Shown here: positions 1-6,919 of the stretch, one piece after another | How positions within the stretch are numbered: the first letter of the stretch is position 1 | Layout: every line of letters starts with the position of its first letter | From: Bacteroidota bacterium | GTDB lineage: Bacteria; Bacteroidota; Bacteroidia; Flavobacteriales; Flavobacteriaceae | NCBI GenBank assembly: GCA_004356305.1 | Contig: SMXJ01000089.1 | Coordinates: 1-15,372, forward strand | DNA length: 15,372 nt | Direction: 5' to 3' | Position numbers and translations under genes: made by a program | Notes under the pieces: model-generated | What the model saw: the letters and a program-made list of their open reading frames with translations, nothing else | Told to the model about the DNA's origin: nothing | The model's database searches: none

Positions 1-788
1 GAACCTATTGAAACAACATCGATCTTAGACCGTTTCCCATGTACTCCACCACTTAAGCCCAGTCCCAAAAAATCATTAAAATAATTCTTAGGATCATTTC
101 GAATTCCATAATCTTCCTTGAACAGCCACAAAGCGTCACTAGCCCCGGAGTCGATTAATAAGGTAACTTCGTACTCTTTATTAAAAGAGGTGATCTTATT
201 TCTTATGTAGGGCTTGTGATTACTAAATAGAATATTAAAAGTCTCACATGACCTGCATCGTTTCGGTTTATAAAATTTCGGGTCGTAGATGGTAAGAATT
301 TCCGAGTCATAATCGGTTTTTACCACGAAATCCCTAAAAAATTCATACCCGATAACCCCATGAATATTGACTCCCATTCGGGGTGAGAAATTAATGTTCC
401 TATCATAGATCACATAAACTGTATGGTTTTTATCAATTGCCTTACCCACTATAAATTGGTTATTTATGCTCTTTAACGCATCGATATCCCCACCTTCTCC
501 CAATCCTCTGATCTTAACCCGAGTGACATTCTTAATTTCCAAGGAATCATTGTCGTACAGGCTAAATAGCAACGTATAATTCACACCGGTATCCAATAAA
601 AACGAAAGTTCTTTTCCGTTCACTTCTACCGGAATGATGACCAAATTATTAACCAGATTGAAAGTTATTCTGTCCTTTATCTTGCCAAGAGGTAACTTAA
701 AGCCCGCTTGAGAATGTCCTGTTAATTGTATTCCTAAACAGAGGAAAAAAAAGATAAGAAAAGAGTAAAATGGCCTATAATTATACAT
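1..788 (-). CDS. Retropepsin-like aspartyl protease family protein, secreted (3' end outside window)
   Basis: The reverse strand is open from an ATG at 788-786 to the window edge, giving 262 residues with no stop. Residues 1-27 form a signal peptide: a short polar start, a hydrophobic core rich in Phe/Leu, then HSQA. Two catalytic-type triads are visible, DTG at residues 66-68 (in FLLDTGVNYTLL) and DSG at 213-215 (in LLIDSGASDALW). Between them lies HGVIGYEFF (143-151), the hydrophobic-Gly segment found in retropepsin folds. A single chain with two Asp motifs fits the Bacteroidota 'aspartyl protease family' proteins, which often carry a PDZ domain further on; that part would lie outside the window. 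Location is inferred as periplasmic or outer-membrane associated. The substrate is unknown. It is transcribed divergently from the aminotransferase gene. On this strand TAGGATTTG (824-816) resembles the -7 element with one extra base. Confidence 0.85.
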   Translation of the reverse strand, partial: MYNYRPFYSFLIFFFLCLGIQLTGHSQAGFKLPLGKIKDRITFNLVNNLVIIPVEVNGKELSFLLDTGVNYTLLFSLYDNDSLEIKNVTRVKIRGLGEGGDIDALKSINNQFIVGKAIDKNHTVYVIYDRNINFSPRMGVNIHGVIGYEFFRDFVVKTDYDSEILTIYDPKFYKPKRCRSCETFNILFSNHKPYIRNKITSFNKEYEVTLLIDSGASDALWLFKEDYGIRNDPKNYFNDFLGLGLSGGVHGKRSKIDVVSIG

Positions 789-844
789 GCGATCTAGAAG
801 ATATAAAAATTCGACCAAATCCTACGGAATCCATTAAATTTTAA

Positions 845-863
845 GAAATATTTCGCAACTTTG
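845..863 (+). promoter_or_regulatory. Probable promoter of the aminotransferase-murB pair
   Basis: CAACTTTG at 856-863 matches seven of eight positions of the Bacteroidota -7 element TAnnTTTG and ends 19 nt before the ATG at 883. A 10-bp perfect palindrome, GAAATATTTC (845-854), sits directly upstream and could bind a regulator, although a palindrome this short may be chance. I see no convincing -33 TTG at the usual spacing. Confidence 0.4.
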
Positions 864-882
864 TTGTCTTAATTTATAAACT

Positions 883-2073
883 ATGCCTGCTGTATCAATG
901 AAGGGTTTAAAAATGCCGGAATCACCTATCAGAAAGTTGGTTCCTTATGCCGAGAAAGCCCGCAAAGCGAACAAACATATATATCATTTAAACATTGGGC
1001 AGCCGGACATCAAGTCACCGGTGGCAGCCATGGATGCCGTTGCCAATCACGGTATCGATGTTTTGGCCTATTCCCGCTCTGAGGGTTCTGAAGAATTTCG
1101 CGAAAAAATAGCAGCCTATTACGGGAGAAATGACATCCCCGTTACGGCAGATGATATTATTGTTACAACGGGGGGTAGCGAAGCATTATTATTCGCCTTG
1201 GGGACGATATGTGACGAGGGGGATGAAGTGATCATTCCGGAACCTTTCTACGCAAACTACAATGGTTTCGCAATAGCATCGGGCGTGAAAATTGTACCGG
1301 TGATCTCAAAAATTGAAAACAACTTTGCGCTGCCACCCATTTCAGACTTTGAAAAATCAATCACTTCAAAAACCAAAGCTATACTCATTTGCAATCCCGG
1401 AAATCCAACCGGCTATTTATATACTAAAGAAGAAATACACACCCTGGCCGGGATCGTAAAAAAACACGACCTTTTCTTAATGGCAGATGAGGTGTATCGT
1501 GAATTCACTTATGATGGTCTGGAACATTATTCCATTTTGCAAGAAGATGATCTGGCTCAACATGGTATCATTATCGATTCTGTGTCTAAAAGGTATAGCA
1601 TGTGTGGGGCACGTATTGGTTATCTGGTTTCAAAAAACAAAGAAGTGATCGCAACCGCTTTAAAATTTGCGCAAGCCCGTTTGAGTCCACCAACCTTTGC
1701 ACTAATTGCCAGTGAAGCAGCATTGAGTACGCCTCAAAGTTATTTTGATGAGGTAATTTCAGAATATAAAGGCCGTCGCGATACTTTGGTAAAGCATTTG
1801 CAGGAGATCCCGGGGGTCAAAGTAGGAGTTCCTAAAGGAGCATTTTATTGTATCGTTGAGCTACCCGTGACCAATAGTGATAAATTTGCACAATGGTTGC
1901 TCGAAGAATTTGACCTTGACCAGGAAACGATCATGGTGGCACCCGCAGCCGGATTTTACTCTACACCCGGTGTAGGATTGAATCAGGTTCGTATCGCCTA
2001 CGTACTAAACAAAAAGAGCCTGATAAGATCCGTAGAGATATTAAAAGAAGCATTACAACAATACCCCGATTAA
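883..2073 (+). CDS. Pyridoxal phosphate-dependent class I aminotransferase (AspC-like)
   Basis: This 396-aa protein is a complete fold-type I aminotransferase, about the usual length. Visible landmarks are the N-terminal LNIGQPDI (36-43), TTGGSEA (95-101) at the cofactor phosphate pocket, NPGNPTG (171-177), ADEVY (201-205) with the Asp and Tyr that contact the pyridine ring, SVSKRYSMCGARIGY (233-247) with Lys236 as the PLP Schiff-base lysine, and Arg370 in QVRIAY, the expected substrate-carboxylate arginine. It should move an amino group between an amino acid and a 2-oxo acid in the cytoplasm; the exact substrate (aspartate or another) cannot be read from the sequence. Starts at 898 and 913 are also possible, but the ATG at 883 suits the upstream promoter-like element. 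Its stop overlaps the murB start as TAATG, implying co-transcription and possibly translational coupling. Confidence 0.93.
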   Translation: MPAVSMKGLKMPESPIRKLVPYAEKARKANKHIYHLNIGQPDIKSPVAAMDAVANHGIDVLAYSRSEGSEEFREKIAAYYGRNDIPVTADDIIVTTGGSEALLFALGTICDEGDEVIIPEPFYANYNGFAIASGVKIVPVISKIENNFALPPISDFEKSITSKTKAILICNPGNPTGYLYTKEEIHTLAGIVKKHDLFLMADEVYREFTYDGLEHYSILQEDDLAQHGIIIDSVSKRYSMCGARIGYLVSKNKEVIATALKFAQARLSPPTFALIASEAALSTPQSYFDEVISEYKGRRDTLVKHLQEIPGVKVGVPKGAFYCIVELPVTNSDKFAQWLLEEFDLDQETIMVAPAAGFYSTPGVGLNQVRIAYVLNKKSLIRSVEILKEALQQYPD

Positions 2074-3086
2074 TGCTCATCGAAGAACATAGATCTCTTA
2101 AATTATTCAACACTTTTGGTATTGATTGCAAGGCGAGGTATTTTGTATCTATCACCTCCGTCCCACAACTGAAAAAAGTGCTTTCACAAGAAATTCATCC
2201 TTCCCTTTTGGTTCTGGGTGCCGGAAGTAATGTATTACTCACCGGAGATGTAGATGCTTTGGTGGTACATATCGATTTAAAAGGGATTTCTATAGTTTCT
2301 GAAACCGATACCGCCATCCGTTTGCAGGTAATGGCAGGAGAGAATTGGCATGAATTTGTCCGGTACTGCATTGAAAAAGAGTATGGAGGCATTGAAAACC
2401 TATCGCTGATTCCTGGAAATGTAGGAACGGCCCCCTTACAAAATATTGGTGCGTATGGTGTTGAATTATACGATGTTTTTGTAAGCTGTGCCACTATCGA
2501 AATTGAAACATTAAAGGAAAGAACATTTGACAGGTCGGCATGTGAGTTTGAATACCGCGATTCGATCTTTAAGAATAAAGCTAAAGGCAAATACATCATA
2601 ACGAGTGTGATTTTGGAATTGACCAAAACCAACCATAAGATAAGTGCTTCGTACGGTGCCATCCAGGAAAAATTGGCAGAGAATCATATTGAAAACCCGT
2701 CGATCAACGATATTTCCAATGTTGTGATCGCCATACGTCGATCCAAATTGCCGGATCCGTCACAATTGGGGAATTGTGGCAGCTTTTTTAAAAATCCTGT
2801 GCTCGATTCAGAAGCATTTAAGCGATTCAGAAGTAAATATCCCACTGCTCCATTTTATGAAGTATCTGTTACCCAATTTAAGATCCCTGCAGCCTGGCTT
2901 ATCGAAAAAGCCGGTTTTAAAGGCCAGCGCTACGGTGATGCGGGTGTTCATAAAATGCAGGCATTGGTACTGGTGAATTACGGAGGTGCAACCGGCGGTG
3001 AAATTTGGGAATTAGCACTTCGCATTCAGAAAAAGGTAAAACAAGATTTTGGTATTTATATCGAACCCGAAGTGAGCGTTATTTAG
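2073..3086 (+). CDS. murB: UDP-N-acetylmuramate dehydrogenase MurB (type I)
   Basis: MurB is the FAD enzyme that uses NADPH to reduce the enolpyruvyl group of UDP-GlcNAc-enolpyruvate to UDP-MurNAc, the second committed step of peptidoglycan precursor synthesis in the cytoplasm. The 337-aa product is close to the E. coli-type enzyme in length. The FAD-binding region shows LGAGSN (48-53) and PGNVGTAPLQNIGAYG (114-129). Active-site elements are YRDS (161-164, Arg162), GSFFKNP (236-242, Ser237 as proton donor) and the C-terminal EPEV (331-334) supplying the catalytic Glu. The ATG overlaps the aminotransferase stop by one base. The 3' end runs 8 bp into the end of the FAS1 lipoprotein gene on the opposite strand. 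Confidence 0.97.
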   Translation: MLIEEHRSLKLFNTFGIDCKARYFVSITSVPQLKKVLSQEIHPSLLVLGAGSNVLLTGDVDALVVHIDLKGISIVSETDTAIRLQVMAGENWHEFVRYCIEKEYGGIENLSLIPGNVGTAPLQNIGAYGVELYDVFVSCATIEIETLKERTFDRSACEFEYRDSIFKNKAKGKYIITSVILELTKTNHKISASYGAIQEKLAENHIENPSINDISNVVIAIRRSKLPDPSQLGNCGSFFKNPVLDSEAFKRFRSKYPTAPFYEVSVTQFKIPAAWLIEKAGFKGQRYGDAGVHKMQALVLVNYGGATGGEIWELALRIQKKVKQDFGIYIEPEVSVI

Positions 3087-3690
3087 TTATCGTAAGCACC
3101 GCGTCCAGAATGTGTAATTTTCCGTTCGTTCCCAAAATATCACTCTTTCCAATTTTGGCTGTGACCCCATTCGAATCCTTCAAAATAATATCACCATCAT
3201 CGAGGTAGGCCTTTAAACTGGCCCCACCCATAGTTTTAATGGAGTGTTCTCCATTCTTTTGAATGGACTGCAACAGTTCCGAGGAGGTTAGATCATCTTC
3301 AACGATATGGTTTTTTAATAGTGTGGTCAAGACCTCTATATAATCGGGATTTGAAAGATTTTGTTTTATCCCCTGGGGGATATTCTCAAAGGCATCATTT
3401 GTCGGAGCGAATACCGTCAACAGTCCTTCACCGTTCAACAACAGATCTGCGAGTTGAACACTTACGATCATACTCGTGAACTCACTCAATTCGGGAGTGG
3501 CCATCATTTTGGCCATTACGCTGTTGATCTGTTTTTTTCTGGTTTTGGTCAATTCTGTATTGTCTGTTTCTTCAGATATATCTGATGTAGTCAAACCAGG
3601 AGAAAAATCGGAATTCTTAGGATCGTTCTTACAGGATAAAAGTAGAATAGAAAAAAACAGGGAACTGATAATAATGTGGAATAGTTTCAT
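3079..3690 (-). CDS. FAS1 (fasciclin) domain lipoprotein
   Basis: The 203-aa product begins with a lipoprotein signal peptide: one Lys, a hydrophobic core, and the lipobox LLSC ending at Cys20. A low-complexity polar linker of about 35 residues follows. A single FAS1 domain covers residues 56-203, with the H1 motif TVFAPTNDAF (92-101), NHIV (127-130) and the H2 motif LHILDAVL (192-199). FAS1 domains generally mediate adhesion or protein contacts at the cell surface or in the periplasm; the partner here is unknown. The gene stands alone, converges on murB with an 8-bp overlap of coding ends, and is divergent from the small membrane protein gene at 3780. A perfect 8-bp inverted repeat lies 10 bp upstream of its start codon. 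Confidence 0.92.
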   Translation of the reverse strand: MKLFHIIISSLFFSILLLSCKNDPKNSDFSPGLTTSDISEETDNTELTKTRKKQINSVMAKMMATPELSEFTSMIVSVQLADLLLNGEGLLTVFAPTNDAFENIPQGIKQNLSNPDYIEVLTTLLKNHIVEDDLTSSELLQSIQKNGEHSIKTMGGASLKAYLDDGDIILKDSNGVTAKIGKSDILGTNGKLHILDAVLTITK

Positions 3691-3700
3691 AAATATAAGA

Positions 3701-3724
3701 GGTTATTTCGGTTTAAAAATAACC
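3701..3724. repeat. Perfect 8-bp inverted repeat in a divergent promoter region (candidate operator or leader hairpin)
   Basis: GGTTATTT (3701-3708) and AAATAACC (3717-3724) are exact reverse complements separated by 8 bases. The pair lies in the 89-bp gap between the FAS1 gene (start 3690, minus) and the small membrane protein gene (start 3780, plus). The geometry suits a dimeric repressor site. In the FAS1 transcript it could instead fold into a hairpin just ahead of the start codon. On the minus strand TATTTTTA lies across the repeat and resembles a -7 element. Function is inferred only. Confidence 0.4.
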
Positions 3725-3754
3725 AAAATCTATTTATATCCGCAAGAAAGATCG

Positions 3755-3762
3755 TATTTTTG
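3755..3762 (+). promoter_or_regulatory. Bacteroidota-type -7 promoter element
   Basis: TATTTTTG is an exact match to TAnnTTTG and ends 17 nt before the ATG at 3780. It predicts a transcript with a leader of about 10 nt that reads into the four-gene run ending at 6859. The -33 element is not clear. Confidence 0.5.
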
Positions 3763-3779
3763 CATCATAACTATTCGGT

Positions 3780-3983
3780 ATGGGTTTATTAGTCATCACG
3801 CTCGTTTTACTACTGCTTGCAGTAGGAGGAATTGCCATTAAAATATGGGCGATAAAAGATGGAAAATTTGCGGGGACCTGTGCCAGCCAAAGTCCGTTTC
3901 TAAATAAAGATGAAGAAAATTGTAGCTTTTGTGGCAAGGCACCGGATCAATTCGACACCTGTACGGAAGAACCTCATAATTAA
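3780..3983 (+). CDS. Small single-pass membrane protein with four cysteines (possibly NqrM-like)
   Basis: The 67-aa product has one transmembrane helix (about 3-23), then KIWAIKDGKFAGTCAS and a short tail with Cys34, Cys48, Cys51 and Cys61; the middle pair forms CSFCGK. I recognise it as a small protein conserved in Flavobacteriaceae and usually named only 'membrane or secreted protein'. The layout of one N-terminal helix, a basic stretch, Gly-(Ser/Thr)-Cys, then three more cysteines recalls NqrM (DUF539), which helps assemble the Cys-ligated iron of Na+-translocating NADH:quinone reductase. The Cys spacing differs from the NqrM I remember and no nqr gene is in the window, so this is only a hypothesis. 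An exact TAnnTTTG element precedes it; the glycosyltransferase gene follows after 10 bp. Confidence 0.75.
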   Translation: MGLLVITLVLLLLAVGGIAIKIWAIKDGKFAGTCASQSPFLNKDEENCSFCGKAPDQFDTCTEEPHN

Positions 3984-3993
3984 GTCGTAGCCT

Positions 3994-5088
3994 ATGTTGC
4001 TACTCTATATATTTATTACTGTTGTCCTGGTCAATGTGGTCTATTTTATTCTATTTTCCAAGTTTTCGTTTTTAATATCTACGAAATTCACCAACAACGA
4101 TTCCTTCCCGGTTTCCATAATTGTTTGTGCTAAGAACGAGGCAGAAAATTTAAAAAATAATATCCCTATATGGCTTGCCCAAGAACATCCTAATTTTGAA
4201 ATTATCCTCATCAATGATGCATCTACAGATGACACCAAGGCAGTGATCGAATCGTTTGCCAAGAAGGATGACCGCATTCACACAGTGAATATTGAAAACA
4301 ATGAAACTTTTTGGAGCAATAAGAAATACTCTTTAACCCTGGGGATCAAAAGAGCTTTTAATAAGCGAATGCTATTCACCGACGCCGATTGCACACCTGC
4401 CTCCAATCAATGGCTCAAACTAATGACTTTGGCTCTGAACCGGGAAAAACAGTTGGTTTTGGGATACGGTGCATATAAAAAGGAAAGAGGGGTTTTAAAT
4501 GCGCTTATTCGGTTTGAAACATTAATGACCGCTGTGCAGTATTTTTCATACGCGAAAGTTGGGATGCCTTATATGGGAGTGGGTAGGAATCTCGCCTACA
4601 CCAGTCAACTTTTTTATGAGAATAGCGGATATATGTCACATATGAATATTCCTTCCGGCGACGATGATCTTTTTGTGAATGAAGCTGCTACAAAAGAGAA
4701 TACATCCCTCTGTTTTCACCCTGATTCATTTACGGTTTCTATTCCGAAGACATCTTTTAAAACCTGGTTCAAACAAAAAAGGAGGCACATATCAACTGCG
4801 AAGTACTACAAATCAAGACACCGCTTTTTACTGGGTTTATACTATTTGAGCAATTTACTTTTTTGGCTGCTTGCAGTCGTTTGTTTGATCTTTTTAGATT
4901 GGAAAATTCCGCTTGCCATTATTATTTTTAGATTGCTGTTGCAGTACATTTTTATCGGTAATGCGACAAAATTATTAAAAGAAAGAGACCTAATGCCCTA
5001 TTTGCCTTTTTTAGAATTATTTTTAGTCTTCATGCAATTAACTATCTTTATTTCGAATAAATTGGTAAAACCAAAACGTTGGAAATAA
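3994..5088 (+). CDS. Membrane-anchored family 2 glycosyltransferase
   Basis: The 364-aa product has an N-terminal transmembrane helix (about 1-22), a GT-A catalytic domain (about 38-270) and three C-terminal hydrophobic segments (about 283-301, 305-322 and 337-354). GT2 landmarks are VSIIVCAKNEAENL (40-53), INDASTDDT (73-81), the metal- and nucleotide-sugar-binding DAD (130-132, in LFTDADCTP), GDDDLF (222-227) with the likely catalytic Asp, and QKRRH (261-265) in the place of the QxxRW motif of processive enzymes. It probably transfers a sugar from a nucleotide sugar to a lipid or glycan at the cytoplasmic face of the inner membrane; donor and acceptor are unknown. Its last 10 bases overlap the start of the sigma factor gene. 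Confidence 0.9.
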   Translation: MLLLYIFITVVLVNVVYFILFSKFSFLISTKFTNNDSFPVSIIVCAKNEAENLKNNIPIWLAQEHPNFEIILINDASTDDTKAVIESFAKKDDRIHTVNIENNETFWSNKKYSLTLGIKRAFNKRMLFTDADCTPASNQWLKLMTLALNREKQLVLGYGAYKKERGVLNALIRFETLMTAVQYFSYAKVGMPYMGVGRNLAYTSQLFYENSGYMSHMNIPSGDDDLFVNEAATKENTSLCFHPDSFTVSIPKTSFKTWFKQKRRHISTAKYYKSRHRFLLGLYYLSNLLFWLLAVVCLIFLDWKIPLAIIIFRLLLQYIFIGNATKLLKERDLMPYLPFLELFLVFMQLTIFISNKLVKPKRWK

Positions 5089-5645
5089 ACAAAGCTGAAA
5101 TTAAAATTCAGATAAGACAAGCCAAAGAAGGGAAGCAAAGCGCTTTTAATTTTTTATTAGATCTATTTTGGAATAACGTTTATGGTTATCAACTGAAAAG
5201 GGTAAGCAACGAACACGAAGCGGAAGATATTACCATCGAAACTTTCTCCAAAGCATTTGATAAGATCGATACCTATAATGAGGATTACCATTTTAATACC
5301 TGGCTAATCGCAATTTCCAAGAACATTCAAATTGATAAAAGTCGGAAGAAACGTGCATCTATACAGAGTCGAACCACAGACGCAACTGTGGAACAGGTGA
5401 AAAAAATAGCCGACAAAGATCCGTCTCCCGAAGATAAATTGATCACAGAACAAAACCTGGCCGAATTGCTTCAATTTATCAAACAGCTCAAACCACATTA
5501 CCGGGAAATAATAACTTTGCGCTACTTTCAGGAAATGAGTTACAATGAAATATCGAATGCACTGGACGAACCGCTTAGCAATGTGAAGGTGCGATTGCTT
5601 CGTGCCCGTAAGTTACTTTCAGAGATCATTACCCAAAACAGATAG
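5079..5645 (+). CDS. RNA polymerase sigma factor, ECF / sigma-70 family
   Basis: The 188-aa protein has region 2 at about residues 23-92, with HEAEDITIETFSKAF (46-60) and FNTWLIAISKNIQID (72-86), the core-binding and -10-reading helices. Region 4 is at about 126-182, with LKPHYREIITLRYFQEMSY and the helix-turn-helix NEISNALDEPLSNVKVRL (156-173). Region 3 is absent, as in ECF factors. The start is TTG at 5079, inside the end of the glycosyltransferase gene; no ATG, GTG or other clear start gives the full region 2. No anti-sigma gene follows: the next gene is an Nramp-family transporter starting 2 nt after the stop. The regulon is unknown. Co-transcription with an envelope glycosyltransferase hints at an envelope or stress role, by inference only. 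Confidence 0.9.
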   Translation: MEINKAEIKIQIRQAKEGKQSAFNFLLDLFWNNVYGYQLKRVSNEHEAEDITIETFSKAFDKIDTYNEDYHFNTWLIAISKNIQIDKSRKKRASIQSRTTDATVEQVKKIADKDPSPEDKLITEQNLAELLQFIKQLKPHYREIITLRYFQEMSYNEISNALDEPLSNVKVRLLRARKLLSEIITQNR

Positions 5646-5647
5646 AG

Positions 5648-6859
5648 TTGAAACATTTCTTTCAAAAATTAGGCCCAGGTTTTCTTTTTGCCGGTGCAGC
5701 TATAGGTGTATCCCACTTGGTACAATCTACCCGGGCGGGTGCCGATTTTGGCTTTGGGCTGCTTTGGGCACTCCTTTTGATAAATGTGCTGAAATACCCT
5801 TTCTTTGAGTTTGGTCCTCGTTATGCGAGCGCTACCGGTGAAAGTTTGTTGATGGGATATGAAAAAATGGGTCGAGAGGTATTAGTGGTTTATTACATTA
5901 TCACTTTTGCTTCCATGTTTACAATACAAACAGCAGTTACAATTGTGACAGCAGGAATTGCTTCTTCATTGCTTGGCGGTGGTTCCATGGTGGTATGGAC
6001 AGCGGTCATCACCGCTGTTTGTTTTGCTATTTTGATGCTGGGGAAGTATAAGGCATTGGATTCTTTGATGAAGATAATCGTGATAGGACTTACCATAAGT
6101 ACCATAGCCGCTGTGATCCTGGCGACAAAAACAGTGAATAGTGTTGATTTCAACCAAATAATACCAAAAGACGCGATTTCAATAGGCTTCTTGATCGCTT
6201 TTATGGGATGGATGCCTGCTCCATTGGACATTTCTATATGGCATTCGGTCTGGACTGTCGAAAAAAAGAAATTGGACCCTTCCATTACACCGAAACAATC
6301 TCACTTCGATTTTAATGTGGGTTATATTGTCACAACTGTTCTGGCCTTTGGTTTTGTTTCGCTAGGTGCATTGGTGATGTTTGGCAGTGATGAAAGCTTC
6401 TCCTCGAATGGTACTCAATTTGCAAATCAGCTGATCTCTATGTATACCAATAGCTTAGGGGATTGGGCAAAAATAATTATTGGGATCGCGGCCTTGACAA
6501 CAATGTTCAGCACGACATTGACCACTTTAGATGCCTCACCACGTGTGATGCATAAGACTTCAGAAATAATATGGAATAAAGCGTTCAAAAGAGGATACTT
6601 ATTTTGGTTACTTGTACTTATTGCGGGGACGCTTTCTATTTTTTTCTTTTTTATTGCTGAAATGGGCCTCCTCATTAAAATAGCCACCATACTTTCCTTT
6701 TTAACAGCCCCATTTTACGCTATTATCAATTTCAAATTGATCTTCGGTAAACACACACCACGAGCTTCTCAGCCTTCAAATTATATGAAATATTATAGTG
6801 GGTTTTCGATTGTGATCCTCATTGCTTTTAGTTTATGGTATTTAAGCACGCTTTTTTGA
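5648..6859 (+). CDS. Nramp-family (SLC11-like) transporter with altered metal-site motifs
   Basis: This 403-aa protein is almost entirely transmembrane, with about 11 helices. The first segment (LGPGFLFAGAAIGVSHLVQS, then TRAGADFGFGLLW) aligns with TM1 of Nramp transporters. However, the canonical metal-binding DPGN is replaced by GVSH (20-23). In the TM6 region the usual MPH is replaced by MPAPLD (189-194): Met and Pro are kept but His becomes Ala. In known Nramp proteins the TM1 Asp and Asn and the TM6 Met bind Mn2+ or Fe2+, so the substrate here may differ. The start is TTG at 5648, two bases after the sigma factor stop; the resulting MKHFFQKLGPGF matches how the family begins. A weak AACC/GGTT hairpin followed by TTTT (about 6864-6885) may end the transcript. 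Confidence 0.85.
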   Translation: MKHFFQKLGPGFLFAGAAIGVSHLVQSTRAGADFGFGLLWALLLINVLKYPFFEFGPRYASATGESLLMGYEKMGREVLVVYYIITFASMFTIQTAVTIVTAGIASSLLGGGSMVVWTAVITAVCFAILMLGKYKALDSLMKIIVIGLTISTIAAVILATKTVNSVDFNQIIPKDAISIGFLIAFMGWMPAPLDISIWHSVWTVEKKKLDPSITPKQSHFDFNVGYIVTTVLAFGFVSLGALVMFGSDESFSSNGTQFANQLISMYTNSLGDWAKIIIGIAALTTMFSTTLTTLDASPRVMHKTSEIIWNKAFKRGYLFWLLVLIAGTLSIFFFFIAEMGLLIKIATILSFLTAPFYAIINFKLIFGKHTPRASQPSNYMKYYSGFSIVILIAFSLWYLSTLF

Positions 6860-6903
6860 TAAAAACCACTTCCGGGTTGTCTTTTACTGCAAACTTAAAA
6901 TTG

Positions 6904-6911
6904 TATCTTTG
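6904..6911 (+). promoter_or_regulatory. -7 promoter element of lipA; decides the start codon
   Basis: TATCTTTG is an exact match to TAnnTTTG. A TTG at 6877-6879 could be the -33 element, though the 24-bp spacer is somewhat long. The transcript should begin within about 3-10 nt of 6911, at or just before the ATG at 6920. That excludes the in-frame GTG at 6911, which overlaps the element itself. Confidence 0.55.
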
Positions 6912-6919
6912 TGCCTGCT

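Noticed and set aside
2195..2662. 155-codon open frame on the minus strand inside murB
   Set aside because: It is a shadow of murB with no recognisable domain or promoter; murB is complete and conserved on the plus strand.
3769..3781. A 13-base word (AACTATTCGGTAT) shared with 12226-12238
   Set aside because: One or two 13-base matches are expected by chance in a window of this size, and the two contexts differ.
6861..6885. Possible intrinsic terminator after the Nramp-like gene
   Set aside because: The AACC/GGTT stem is only four base pairs and the T run is short and displaced; mentioned in the gene entry but not called as a separate feature.
6911..6919. GTG start for lipA, three codons upstream
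   Set aside because: The G of this GTG is the last base of the exact TAnnTTTG promoter element, so the codon should not be in the transcript from that promoter.
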